Below, piece after piece: positions 43,314 through 51,911 of a stretch of DNA of 64,000 nt; the stretch's first letter is position 1, and every line of letters starts with the position of its first letter. Origin of the DNA: Spirochaetaceae bacterium (GTDB lineage: Bacteria; Spirochaetota; Spirochaetia; DSM-27196; SKKC01). The DNA lies in assembly GCA_007128315.1 (NCBI GenBank), contig SKXQ01000019.1, forward strand, positions 47,599 through 111,598, in the 5' to 3' direction. A program made the translations under genes and the position numbers. Below the pieces are notes generated by a model, which did not search any database, was not told the DNA's origin, and saw nothing but the letters and a program-made list of their open reading frames with translations.

Positions 43314-44441
43314 TCAGGCTATCTTTACGACTTTTTCAACTGCTTCAGAAAGACCCGAAGCAACTTCAAAACCGGCATCAGTAAGGATTTTGCGCCCTTC
43401 TACTTCGTTCGTTCCAATCAGCCTCACGACCATTGGTACCTGTATGTCGATCCTCTTCATGGCGGTAAGCAGCCCGTTCGCGATGTCATCGCAGCGAGTG
43501 ATACCACCGAAGATGTTGATGAGTATCGACTTCACCTTCGGATTTCCGGTAATAATCTGCATAGCCGTGACGACCTTGTCAGGATTCGAGCTTCCGCCTA
43601 CATCGAGAAAGTTGGCAGGCTCGCCACCATACAACTTGATGATGTCCATGGTAGCCATGGCGAGTCCAGCTCCATTGACCATGCACCCGATATCCCCGTC
43701 CATACTGACGAAGCTCAAGCCCGCTTCTTTCGCGACTGCTTCGTCCGCGCTGTCTTCTTCCGGGTTCTTCAGCTTCTGTATGTCTTCATGCTTGAAGAGT
43801 GCGTTGTCGTCGAAGTTGACTTTACTGTCGAGGGCCATAAGATGCCCGTCGTCGACGATGGCGTAGGGGTTGATCTCGAGAAGACTGCAATCTTTCTCGG
43901 TGTACAGCTTGAAGAGCTTCTCAACCGTATCGAGCGCTTCTGCGGCGAGCTCATCGGTCCCGAACACCTCTTTCAGTTGAGGCGTGATCGACGCTGCATC
44001 CACGCCAGTATCGATCGAAACCGGGATACGCTTGATTTTCTCAGGCTCGTTGACCGCGAGTTCCTCAATATCTACACCGCCTTCGGCACTGACAATGAGA
44101 ATCAGCGACTTCGATGTCCGGTCCATAGTCAGGCTGAGATAGTATTCTTTCCTGATTTCCGCGGCAGGCACAATCAGCACCTTCTCCACCGGTATACCCT
44201 TGATCGTCAACTTGAGAATGTCTGACGCCCGCTGCTCAGCTTCCTCCGGGGTCTTTGCGAGCTTGACGCCCCCTGCTTTGCCCCGGCCACCGACAAGCAC
44301 CTGAGCCTTCACGACGACGAAGCCACCGAGTTTCCTGGCGGCTTCGCGGGCGTCGCTGGCGCGGGTCACGACAACCTGGTCCTGAACGGGTATTCCGTAG
44401 GACTTGAATAACTCTTTTCCCTGATACTCCTGAACGTTCAC
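43314..44441 (-). CDS. sucC: Succinyl-CoA synthetase beta subunit
   Basis: Nucleotide- and succinate-binding subunit, 375 residues. The N-terminal ATP-grasp domain has [18 protein letters not shown] and [18 protein letters not shown], with [33 protein letters not shown] metal-binding residues (Asn and Asp). The C-terminal half has [27 protein letters not shown] and [13 protein letters not shown] start with AAAGG before it. It lies 57 bases after sdhB and forms the alpha2beta2 or alpha-beta enzyme with SucD. ADP or GDP preference cannot be stated from these motifs. Confidence 0.95.
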   Translation of the reverse strand: MNVQEYQGKELFKSYGIPVQDQVVVTRASDAREAARKLGGFVVVKAQVLVGGRGKAGGVKLAKTPEEAEQRASDILKLTIKGIPVEKVLIVPAAEIRKEYYLSLTMDRTSKSLILIVSAEGGVDIEELAVNEPEKIKRIPVSIDTGVDAASITPQLKEVFGTDELAAEALDTVEKLFKLYTEKDCSLLEINPYAIVDDGHLMALDSKVNFDDNALFKHEDIQKLKNPEEDSADEAVAKEAGLSFVSMDGDIGCMVNGAGLAMATMDIIKLYGGEPANFLDVGGSSNPDKVVTAMQIITGNPKVKSILINIFGGITRCDDIANGLLTAMKRIDIQVPMVVRLIGTNEVEGRKILTDAGFEVASGLSEAVEKVVKIA

Positions 44442-44498
44442 CGTTAATACCTTTCCTTTGTAGTCTTGTAATTTCTATGTGAGCTGTCCTGTGCGGGC

Positions 44499-45245
44499 TC
44501 AGACACTCTGCCCGTCACGCACGGTTTCGCCACGCGACTCACGATACTTCGTGATCTCCCGCTTGGTGAGATTGATAAGCTTTGTGATCTTGATATCACG
44601 CGGGCACACGCGGGTGCACTCGAACTTGTTCTGGCACGGCCAGATGCCGTCCGGCCGGTCGAGCTCATCGAGCCGGGCTTCAAGCCCCTGGTCACGGCTG
44701 TCGCGGATAAACCGGGCTGCCTGAACAATGGCTGCCGGACCGAGAAATTTCGGGTTCTCGTCGAGGATGGGGCAGGCTGAGTAGCACGCGGCACAGTTGA
44801 TGCACTTGGTCGCCTCGTCGAAAAGCTCGCGTTCTTCCTGGCTCTGTATGAACTCTTTCTCTACGACCTCTTCTTTCGGGATGATATAGGGTTTTACCGA
44901 ACGGAACTTCGCGAAAAACTCACTCTGGTCAACCATGAGATCTTTCTGAACCGGCAGGTGGCGAAGTGGCTCGATCTTTACCACCGCGTCGTCGTCTGTC
45001 ACCACATCCTGAAAAAGTGTTTTGCAGGCAAGGCGTTCCTTGCCATTGATTCTCATTGCGTCCGAGCCACAAACACCGTGCGCACAGCTTCTGCGAAAGC
45101 CGAGGCTTCCATCGACCGTTCGTGTGATGTCCATAAGAGCATCCAGAACCCGATCCGTCTTCTCGACCTCAACGCGGTAGGTTCGATAGTCCGACGCGTG
45201 ACCGGCGTCAGGATTCTGTCTGAGTATTTCAAGTGTAACTGTCAT
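44499..45245 (-). CDS. sdhB: Succinate dehydrogenase iron-sulfur subunit
   Basis: Electron-transfer subunit of complex II. 248 residues from ATG 45245, chosen because GGAG lies six bases before it; the frame is open to 45278. The N-terminal plant-type ferredoxin fold has SCAHGVCGSDAMRINGKERL and a later Cys for the [2Fe-2S] cluster. The C-terminal domain has CINCAACYSACPI and CQNKFECTRVCP for the [4Fe-4S] and [3Fe-4S] clusters. E. coli-like SdhB type. Immediately follows sdhA (29 bases). No sdhC or sdhD membrane anchor gene flanks the pair. Confidence 0.95.
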   Translation of the reverse strand: MTVTLEILRQNPDAGHASDYRTYRVEVEKTDRVLDALMDITRTVDGSLGFRRSCAHGVCGSDAMRINGKERLACKTLFQDVVTDDDAVVKIEPLRHLPVQKDLMVDQSEFFAKFRSVKPYIIPKEEVVEKEFIQSQEERELFDEATKCINCAACYSACPILDENPKFLGPAAIVQAARFIRDSRDQGLEARLDELDRPDGIWPCQNKFECTRVCPRDIKITKLINLTKREITKYRESRGETVRDGQSV

Positions 45246-45274
45246 ACAACGCTCCGTATTCGTGTTTCCTGACC

Positions 45275-47014
45275 TCAATAGGTCCGGGGCTTCGGTTCCC
45301 AGATGCTTATGTCCACATCCTTGTACTCAATCTCAACCTCCCCGGAATTGGTCAGTCGAGCAAGTGTATGCTTAAGCCATTCATCGTCATTCCGCTCCGG
45401 ATAGTCCCGTCGGCTGTGCGCCCCTCGGCTCTCAGTCCGGTTTTTCGCGCTTGCCGCCGTAAGCAGACTCAGATCGAGCAGGTTCTCGAGCTCAAGAAGG
45501 CCGAGAATCTCCGCGTTGAAGTCAGTACCAGTATCCTGCGGCTTGATAAAGGAAAACTCTTCGCGTAAGGCCTGCACATCAGATACGGCAACGGCCATAC
45601 GATCGTCGTCCCGATATACGCCGACGTTCTCCATCATTGTCGACTGCATTCTGCTGTAAATGTCCGCGGGATTACCTCCGTCTCCGTTTCGTGCCTCACG
45701 GATGCGGTCTATGCGCTTCCGCGCTGCACCGTCCGCATCCGGAGATACCGATGGCGCGTCGCTTCCTTTCACGAACTCGGCGATATGCTGTCCCGCGCGT
45801 CTGCCGAAAACAATGAGGTCGACGAGGCTGTTTGTGCCGAGCCGGTTCGCACCGTGTACACTCACACAGGCACATTCACCGGCCGCGTACAGACCGTTAT
45901 ACGCTCCGGTCCCGTCAACGACCCGCCCGTGAGTATCGGTCGGAATTCCACCCATTGCATAATGGGCGGTCGGTTGCACCGGCATGGCAGCGGTTGCCGG
46001 ATCGATAGCCAGGTAGGTCTTGCAGAAATCCTGTATGTCGGGAATCTTCGCCTCCACGGTCTCCCGACCGAGGTGGGTAGCGTCGAGATACACAAAGTCA
46101 TCGATCTTTCCGTCGCCCCTTATTCCGCGCCCCTCAAGAACCTCAGTCATGATCGCCCGGCTTACCATGTCGCGAGGGGCAAGATCGAGAAGGGTTGGAG
46201 CGTATCGCTCCATAAAACGCTCGCCGTCCTTGTTGCGGAGAATACCACCTTCGCCACGCACACCCTCGGTTATGAGAATTCCCATTCCCCGGATCCCGGT
46301 CGGGTGGAACTGGTAGAACTCCATGTCTTCCATAGGGATACCCGCGCGGGCAAGGATGGCGGGTCCGTCGCCGGTGTTCGCGTGGGCATTACTCGTAATG
46401 CGGAACATGCGTCCGAAGCCACCGGTTGCAAACAGGACTGCCTTCGCTTTGAAGGTGTGGATTTCGCCGGTTTTCAGCTCAAATGCGACGACTCCGCCAA
46501 CCGTACGGCCGTTCATGATAACATCCACAACCTGGAACTCATCGTAGAACTGCACGTCATTCTTTATGCACTGCTGGTATAGTGTCTGCAGAATCATGTG
46601 TCCGGTTCGATCCGCAGCGTAGCAGCTTCGCTTGACCGCCTGTTCACCGAAGTTACTGGTGTGACCGCCGAAACGGCGCTGATCGATCCGGCCCTCCGGC
46701 GTCCGCGAAAACGGAAGACCACGGTTCTCGAGGTCGTAAACCGCGCGAACCGCATCGTCGCTCAGGATACGCGCTGCCTCCTGGTCGACAAGGTAATCCC
46801 CGCCTTTGACCGTATCGAACGCATGCCACTCCGGTCTGTCTCTGTCCACGTTCCCGAGAGCGGCCCCTATACCACCCTGCGCCGCGCCGGTATGGCTCCG
46901 CATGGGGTACAGTTTACTGACGACTGCTGTTTTCGCTGTTTGAGATGCTTCAAGGGCCGCGTACAGTCCTGCGCCGCCGCCGCCCACAATTACCGCGTCA
47001 AATTCGTAGGTCAC
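45275..47014 (-). CDS. sdhA: Succinate dehydrogenase flavoprotein subunit
   Basis: FAD subunit that oxidises succinate to fumarate. 579 residues. [14 protein letters not shown] for [19 protein letters not shown] with the His that carries FAD covalently, QFHPTGIRG, the active-site [15 protein letters not shown] and the C-terminal DEWLKHTLA, ending KPRTY as in E. coli SdhA. This places it with the SdhA branch rather than quinol-fumarate reductase FrdA. GTG start with AAAGGAG before it; first gene of the TCA run. A promoter candidate sits 47 bases upstream. Confidence 0.95.
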   Translation of the reverse strand: MTYEFDAVIVGGGGAGLYAALEASQTAKTAVVSKLYPMRSHTGAAQGGIGAALGNVDRDRPEWHAFDTVKGGDYLVDQEAARILSDDAVRAVYDLENRGLPFSRTPEGRIDQRRFGGHTSNFGEQAVKRSCYAADRTGHMILQTLYQQCIKNDVQFYDEFQVVDVIMNGRTVGGVVAFELKTGEIHTFKAKAVLFATGGFGRMFRITSNAHANTGDGPAILARAGIPMEDMEFYQFHPTGIRGMGILITEGVRGEGGILRNKDGERFMERYAPTLLDLAPRDMVSRAIMTEVLEGRGIRGDGKIDDFVYLDATHLGRETVEAKIPDIQDFCKTYLAIDPATAAMPVQPTAHYAMGGIPTDTHGRVVDGTGAYNGLYAAGECACVSVHGANRLGTNSLVDLIVFGRRAGQHIAEFVKGSDAPSVSPDADGAARKRIDRIREARNGDGGNPADIYSRMQSTMMENVGVYRDDDRMAVAVSDVQALREEFSFIKPQDTGTDFNAEILGLLELENLLDLSLLTAASAKNRTESRGAHSRRDYPERNDDEWLKHTLARLTNSGEVEIEYKDVDISIWEPKPRTY

Positions 47015-47060
47015 CGCGATACTCCTTTCAGTATTTTTTTAATAATACACTGAGAGTTTT

Positions 47061-47089
47061 TTTATACCATGTCGCGCCGCCGAACGCAA
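47061..47089 (-). promoter_or_regulatory. Candidate promoter of the sdhA-gltA operon
   Basis: On the minus strand TTGCGT (47084-47089), a 17-base spacer and TATAAA (47061-47066), followed by an AT-rich leader and the sdhA ribosome site. The 168-base gap 47015-47182 holds no gene that I can support. Confidence 0.45.
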
Positions 47090-47182
47090 CAAAACCGGGC
47101 AATCTGACCAGCGATGCACCGCGATATCCTTGACACGCAGGCGCTTATCGACGGAAAGACCGTACTCAACCCGGGCCCGGCA

Positions 47183-47791
47183 TCAGACTGATCGATCCGA
47201 TCCGCGTTCCGGTGCCGAGTGAATCCCTGCACCTCCCAATGAGGTCCTCTGCTGTCGGGCGTACACAGTATAGCGTCGCGCCGCATCCTGCAGTTCCTGC
47301 TTCTCGTCGAAACGCAGGTCACGCACCACTTTCGCCGGCACGCCGGCGACCAGTGTACCCGACGGTACTTCGAAACCGGGGGGCACTAGACTCCCGGCAG
47401 CAACGAAGGCCCCGGTGCGGACCACAGCCCGGTCAAGCACCGTCGCTCCCATGCCTATGAGGGAGACGTCCTCGATGCTGCAGCCGTGTAGGATTGCGCC
47501 GTGTCCAACCGTCACGTTGTTTCCAATGCTGGTCGGGTTCGTGTCGTGTGTCACGTGTATAACACAATTGTCCTGAATATTCGTACCCGACCCGATACGG
47601 ATGTAATGCACGTCGCCACGAACGACCGCGTTGTACCAGACACTCGAGTTTTCACCGATCACAACGTCTCCGATCACCCAGGAACCGGGAGCACAGAAGA
47701 CCGATTCGTGGACTGCAGGGTATGCATCACCGAAGGGCAGGAGGTGCGGGGTGTTTGATGTCGCCTCGGGGTTATACTGAAACCGGTCCAT
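47183..47791 (-). CDS. Gamma-carbonic-anhydrase-family protein
   Basis: A 202-residue left-handed beta-helix protein of the gamma-CA/YrdA type. Hexapeptide repeats run from about residue 35 to 155 (SVWYNAVVRGDVHYIRIG, GSGTNIQDNCVIH, GATVLDRAVVRTGAFVAAG). The three zinc ligands are visible: His in IHVTHD and two in VGHGAILHGC. Many members of the family have no proven carbonic anhydrase activity, so CO2 hydration is possible but not certain. Bicarbonate supply for the PEP carboxylase would be a sensible role. Overlaps the DUF4864 gene stop by one base (TGATG) and lies directly upstream of sdhA on the same strand. Confidence 0.88.
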   Translation of the reverse strand: MDRFQYNPEATSNTPHLLPFGDAYPAVHESVFCAPGSWVIGDVVIGENSSVWYNAVVRGDVHYIRIGSGTNIQDNCVIHVTHDTNPTSIGNNVTVGHGAILHGCSIEDVSLIGMGATVLDRAVVRTGAFVAAGSLVPPGFEVPSGTLVAGVPAKVVRDLRFDEKQELQDAARRYTVYARQQRTSLGGAGIHSAPERGSDRSV

Positions 47792-48294
47792 CAGATTGTC
47801 CGCTCCGGATCGGGATCAGCAGGGATGACTGCACCCTGGTACTGCACGGCATCCGTCATCCACATATCCTCGTAGGGCTCCATAGTCTGTCGGGATAGCA
47901 CGAACATATAATCAACCTCAGACCCGTCAGACTGTGTCAGGGTTACCGGGACAAGCGCAAGCCCGCTGTCCATAACGGGCGAGTAGACAACTGATGTGAC
48001 GTGATTGAGCATAGGCTGATACGCGGGGCTGCGGAACAGAAGTGCAAAACGCTCCAGCGGCCCGGTAACCGCCCGGTTTGCCGGCGATGCGAAGCGGAAA
48101 GTACGTGCGATACCCTCATTCGCCGGACCATTGGTTTTCAAAGCTTCCAGCTGTATCCGGACAACGTCCTCGGGTTCAAGCCCGACACGCGGCTGGTCGC
48201 TGTCCGCGAACGCAGTGCTGCACGAGAGCAGAACAAGAAAAAGCCCGAACACGACAGCACTGAACAGACGGGACGGAATACGTGGGTTCATCAT
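47791..48294 (-). CDS. Secreted DUF4864-type protein
   Basis: A 167-residue exported protein. A signal sequence (about residues 1-31, FLVLLSCSTAFA-DS) includes a Cys in LLSC that could serve as a lipobox. The mature part has EDVVRIQLEALKTN, IARTFRFASPANRAVTGPLERFALLFRSPAY and DYMFVLSRQTMEPYEDMW. This matches my memory of the DUF4864 family, a small cystatin/NTF2-like fold of unknown role. It overlaps the gamma-CA gene by one base and lies 30 bases downstream of the nucleosidase gene. Confidence 0.7.
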   Translation of the reverse strand: MMNPRIPSRLFSAVVFGLFLVLLSCSTAFADSDQPRVGLEPEDVVRIQLEALKTNGPANEGIARTFRFASPANRAVTGPLERFALLFRSPAYQPMLNHVTSVVYSPVMDSGLALVPVTLTQSDGSEVDYMFVLSRQTMEPYEDMWMTDAVQYQGAVIPADPDPERTI

Positions 48295-48324
48295 AAAACG
48301 CCTCCGTCTCTGAATATAGTGTTT

Positions 48325-49020
48325 TCAGGGCGAATCGGCAGCTATCAGGGCACGAATGAAATGGAAGGAGTTTGCAGATGCGATCGGCAGGAAGCGCTCG
48401 AAATCGACCCTGGCATCGCGATTCGCTTCATCCGAGATGGTCCGGATAAGGCAGAACGGGAGGTCATTGAACGCACAGACCGATGCCACCGACGCACCCT
48501 CCATTTCAACAGCGTCACCGTGCAGCTCCGTGCGGAGGTAGTCCATGGTGCGCAGCCCATTCTGGCTGATGAACTGATCTCCGGTGAGTATCCTTCCGAC
48601 ATGAACGGTTCCGGACGCCGGCACCACTGTGCGAGCGCGCTCAACGAGGCGAAGGTCCGATGCTATGACCCGTACGTGTTCATACGGGATTTCACCGCGT
48701 GCGAATCCGAGTGGGGTTGCGTCCAGGTCATGCTGAATGCTGTCTCGCGCGACGAGCGTATCACCAATCCTGATGTCAGGGTTGATGCTGCCTGCCAGAC
48801 CGGTGAAAACGAGCGAATCAAGCCGGAACTGCTCAATGAGATGTTGCGTTACCATGGCGGCCCGAGCCTTTCCGACCCCGCTCTTTCCCACAATAACCTC
48901 CACATCGTCGAGTCGACCAACATGAAACACGAAGGTACCGAAACGGTGCACGCGGTCGCGATTGAGGTGCGCAACAACGGTCTCTACCTCGCCGTCCATG
49001 GCGCCAAGAACTGCAATCAC
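48325..49020 (-). CDS. mtnN: 5'-methylthioadenosine/S-adenosylhomocysteine nucleosidase
   Basis: Splits the adenine from MTA and SAH, clearing products of methyl transfer and polyamine synthesis. 231 residues, the usual MTAN length. Start MIAVLGAMDGEV, then SGVGKARAAMVTQHLI, FTGLAGSI, the substrate region VEMEGASVA with the ribose-binding Glu, and the catalytic Asp in IRTISDEAN. GTG start that overlaps the stop of the PatB-type gene by four bases. The pair is therefore coupled and probably handles sulfur-compound recycling together. Confidence 0.93.
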   Translation of the reverse strand: MIAVLGAMDGEVETVVAHLNRDRVHRFGTFVFHVGRLDDVEVIVGKSGVGKARAAMVTQHLIEQFRLDSLVFTGLAGSINPDIRIGDTLVARDSIQHDLDATPLGFARGEIPYEHVRVIASDLRLVERARTVVPASGTVHVGRILTGDQFISQNGLRTMDYLRTELHGDAVEMEGASVASVCAFNDLPFCLIRTISDEANRDARVDFERFLPIASANSFHFIRALIAADSP

Positions 49021-50183
49021 GTTTCTGTCTCCAGCACACGGGCAATGCGACCGCAGGCTGCATCGAGCCGATCACGACTCGTCGCGATATTCATTCGCAG
49101 AAAGCCTGCGCCCGCAGCACCGAATCTGGACCCTTGTATCAGCCATGCGCGAGCTTCGTCTCTCAGACGTCTTTGCAGCCTGAGATCGTTACTGTCGATC
49201 CGACTGCAGTCCATCCACAGCAGATAGGTGCCTTCAAGCGGCTCGATAGTCACCGGCAGGTGATCGAACCTGTCGCGTACGACGGCCTCGTTCGTCTTGA
49301 GATAGCTGATAACAGCATCGAGCCAGGCGTCGCCTTCCTGCCACGCCGCCGACGTACCCGCGAGCGTCATGACGTTCGGAATTCCACCGCCGCAGCCGCT
49401 GAGTCCTTTTGCAAGCCCGTCGAGCAGGCTGCGGTCCCGACTGTAGGCGAACGCACCGGGTAGGCCCGGTATGTTGAACGTTTTCGTTGCACTCACGAGC
49501 GTAACAAGCTTCAGGCCGGATGTTTCAAGCGACGCCGCCGGAACGAAGCGGCGTCCGGACACAATGAGATCTGCGTGTATCTCGTCAGCAACGAGTACCA
49601 CGTTGTGGTGCGCACAGATATCCGCAGTCGCCTGAAGCTCGTTCTCGTCCCAGACCCGACCGACCGGATTATGCGGAGAACACAGAAGAAGGACCTTCGC
49701 CCCCGCCGATGCCCGCTTCTCCAGCTCATCGAGATTCATGGTATATCGACCATCTGTTCTTACCAGCGTGTTTTCTACGATGGTTCGACCGAGCCGCTCG
49801 ACGGTCTCCGCGAAAGGAAAGTACACCGGTGGCTGAATAATGATTCCGTCACCGGGCTGGCTGTACGAGGCTACCGCAGCGTTAACACCGGCCATAACTC
49901 CCGGGAGCCAGAGGTGGTCGACTGGAGGACTGAAGCCGTATCGTCGTGCAGTCCAGGAGGAATACGCCTCGTACAGCGAGTCGGGCACGAAGGAGCAGCC
50001 GAAGACAGCCGCTTCAGTCCGCGACCTCAGCGCACTGAGAACCGGTTCGGGCGCGCGAAAGTCCATGTCTGCGACCCAGAACGGGTCCATATCCGGATGA
50101 TGAGCCCGGCTCAAATGCCATTTCACCGAGTCTGACGGACCCGGACCGGGCACTACGAAATCATCAAGCTGTGTTCCAGTCAT
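49017..50183 (-). CDS. patB: PatB/MalY-type PLP-dependent C-S lyase
   Basis: Fold-type I PLP enzyme, 388 residues from ATG 50183. WVADMDFRAPEPV is the hallmark of the MalY/PatB cystathionine beta-lyase group. PLP-binding features: SPHNPVGRVW, VADEIHADL and the Schiff-base Lys in SATKTFNIPGL. The C-terminus has GFLRMNIATSRDRL. It likely cleaves cystathionine or related thioethers to a thiol, pyruvate and ammonia. Coupled by a 4-base overlap to mtnN downstream. The frame extends antisense through epmA to 50672, but ATG 50183 starts at the family start and leaves a 66-base divergent promoter gap. Confidence 0.9.
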   Translation of the reverse strand: MTGTQLDDFVVPGPGPSDSVKWHLSRAHHPDMDPFWVADMDFRAPEPVLSALRSRTEAAVFGCSFVPDSLYEAYSSWTARRYGFSPPVDHLWLPGVMAGVNAAVASYSQPGDGIIIQPPVYFPFAETVERLGRTIVENTLVRTDGRYTMNLDELEKRASAGAKVLLLCSPHNPVGRVWDENELQATADICAHHNVVLVADEIHADLIVSGRRFVPAASLETSGLKLVTLVSATKTFNIPGLPGAFAYSRDRSLLDGLAKGLSGCGGGIPNVMTLAGTSAAWQEGDAWLDAVISYLKTNEAVVRDRFDHLPVTIEPLEGTYLLWMDCSRIDSNDLRLQRRLRDEARAWLIQGSRFGAAGAGFLRMNIATSRDRLDAACGRIARVLETET

Positions 50184-50249
50184 AGAACGATATCCTATCG
50201 CAAAGAACGTTGCAGCGTCACCGGAGTTCGGGATACGCTGTCCTTTATC

Positions 50250-51248
50250 ATGAGGCCTGAGTTCATACCTGTCCGCGCCGCGCTCTTTCGCAAAACGCGA
50301 AGCTTCTTTCACACAGCCGGGTATCTTGAGGTTGACACCCCGACGCTGAGCCCGCGGCTGATACCGGAGGCTCATATTGACCCCTTCGAGACGTACTTTC
50401 ACGACCCGTATCACGAGGGACGAAACGTTCCCCTGTATCTTGTCCCGTCGCCGGAGGTGCACCTGAAACCCCTCCTTGGACAGGTGGGAGGCCGTCTCTT
50501 CCAGCTGGGGCACTGCTTCCGGAATGCCGAAAGCGTCGGTGAACAGCATAATCCTGAGTTCACCATGCTCGAATACTATGAGTGCCCCGCAGATGAGCAA
50601 ACGCTTCTTACCCGTACACAGGCTTTTATCAGGTCGCTTCAAGGCGACACTATCCTCGCGCAGATGGCTCAACGCAGCGGCGCGGATCGTCTGTTTTCGG
50701 CCACGGCAATCGAGATCCGAGTAGCTGATGCCTTTGAACGGTATACCGGCATCGAAATTACCGACGACGAATCGACGTTCGTTGAGCGATGTCGACAGTT
50801 CGACAGTAGCCTGTCCGAGGAGGCGTCGTGGAATGAGGCCTTCGACTACGTAATGGCTGCGCAGGTAGAACCACAGCTACCCCGCGACCGGCCGGTATTC
50901 CTGACCCACTACCCCTGGCAGGCCGAGGTGCTCGCCAGGAGAGCAGATGAGCTCTCGTGCAGGCGTCGTTGGGAGCTGTATATCAACGGGAGGGAAATCG
51001 CGAACTGCTTTGCCGAGGAACAGCATCCTGCCCGTGTATCCGAGTTCATGCACCGGCAGAATGAGTATCGACGCGACCGGGGAGCCTCGGTAATCCGTCC
51101 CGCTGTTGAAGTAGCCGACGCTCTACGGGGCAGCGAGCCCTGCGCGGGATGTGCACTTGGTTTCGATCGGTTGTTGATGATTCTCTGTGGCGTGAATTCT
51201 ATTGAGGGGGTGATATTCTCACCCCTGCATGATAGTATCCGGCCCTGA
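50250..51248 (+). CDS. epmA: EF-P lysine lysyltransferase EpmA
   Basis: A truncated class II lysyl-tRNA synthetase (332 residues) lacking the tRNA anticodon-binding domain, which attaches beta-lysine or lysine to EF-P. VDTPTLSPRLIPEAHIDPFETYF, motif 2 GHCFRNAES and HNPEFTMLEYYE, and motif 3 GCALGFDRLLMIL. The next gene, 43 bases downstream, is efp, and EF-P carries Lys at the modified position, so the pair forms a working set. The beta-lysine source, EpmB, is not in the window. Starts ATG 50250, diverging from patB. Confidence 0.93.
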   Translation: MRPEFIPVRAALFRKTRSFFHTAGYLEVDTPTLSPRLIPEAHIDPFETYFHDPYHEGRNVPLYLVPSPEVHLKPLLGQVGGRLFQLGHCFRNAESVGEQHNPEFTMLEYYECPADEQTLLTRTQAFIRSLQGDTILAQMAQRSGADRLFSATAIEIRVADAFERYTGIEITDDESTFVERCRQFDSSLSEEASWNEAFDYVMAAQVEPQLPRDRPVFLTHYPWQAEVLARRADELSCRRRWELYINGREIANCFAEEQHPARVSEFMHRQNEYRRDRGASVIRPAVEVADALRGSEPCAGCALGFDRLLMILCGVNSIEGVIFSPLHDSIRP

Positions 51249-51291
51249 TACCGGTCGAATTCTTTCGCGACCGAAGTAATGAGGTAACAAC

Positions 51292-51855
51292 ATGATTAAA
51301 GCAGGATCAATCAGCAAGGGAGTGTGCCTGCTCCTGAAAGGCGACCCGTATCTCGTGGTCGAGCGGGAGTTTGTGAATCCCGGCAAAGGCCAGGCGTTCG
51401 CCCGGGTGAAGATGAAGAATCTAAAGACCGGACAGGTGCTCAGGGAAACGATCAAGACGAATGAAAGCGTCGAGGAAGCGACCGTAGAAGAACGGAACGC
51501 CCAGTTCCTGTATCAGGACGATGATGGCTACCACTTCATGGATTCCGAGACCTACGATCAGTTCATCGTACCGGTCGCCGGGCTCGAAGACAAAGCAAAT
51601 TACATGCTCGAAGGCGAAAGCTATGATCTCGTGACCTGGGAAGGGAATGCGATAGACATCAAGCTGCCGCTGAAAATGGTACTGACCGTCGCCACGTCAC
51701 CAGAAGCACTTCGCGGCGATACCGTCAGCGGTGCCACAAAACCCGCAACTCTGGAAACAGGCCTGCAGGTAAAAGTACCCCTCTTTATAAAGGAAGGTGA
51801 CCGTGTTCTTGTGAACACCGAGTCTGGTGATTACGTCGAGCGCGTGAACTCGTGA
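51292..51855 (+). CDS. efp: Translation elongation factor P
   Basis: Relieves ribosome stalling at consecutive prolines. 187 residues with the three-domain EF-P layout: KOW-like N-terminal domain (MIKAGSISKGVCLLLKGDPYLVV), the exposed loop NPGKGQAFARV with Lys32 as modification site, then two OB folds ending in EGDRVLVNTESGDYVERVNS. The Lys at the loop tip matches the EpmA-modified class rather than the Arg-rhamnosylated one. Lies after epmA on the same strand. Confidence 0.96.
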   Translation: MIKAGSISKGVCLLLKGDPYLVVEREFVNPGKGQAFARVKMKNLKTGQVLRETIKTNESVEEATVEERNAQFLYQDDDGYHFMDSETYDQFIVPVAGLEDKANYMLEGESYDLVTWEGNAIDIKLPLKMVLTVATSPEALRGDTVSGATKPATLETGLQVKVPLFIKEGDRVLVNTESGDYVERVNS

Positions 51856-51873
51856 TACTGCACCGCTGTTCTG

Positions 51874-51911
51874 CATCTATCCGGTCAGGCTTGTGGCCGA
51901 TCCGATAGATG
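51874..51911. other. Inverted repeat between convergent efp and MscS gene
   Basis: CATCTATC (51874-51881) and GATAGATG (51904-51911) form an 8-bp stem around a 22-base loop that straddles the end of the MscS gene. No U run is present. Possible weak transcription end for efp. Confidence 0.35.

Noticed and set aside
47160..47182. CCGGGCCCGG palindrome just after the gamma-CA stop, as a terminator
   Set aside because: No loop and no U run on either strand; it is simply a GC palindrome.
50184..50672. N-terminal extension of the PatB-type enzyme
   Set aside because: It is antisense to epmA and unlike any PatB N-terminus; ATG 50183 fits the family.
51205..51235. GGGGTGA/TCACCCC hairpin at the end of epmA
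   Set aside because: It lies within conserved EpmA codons and has no U run; probably chance, although weak attenuation before efp is possible.
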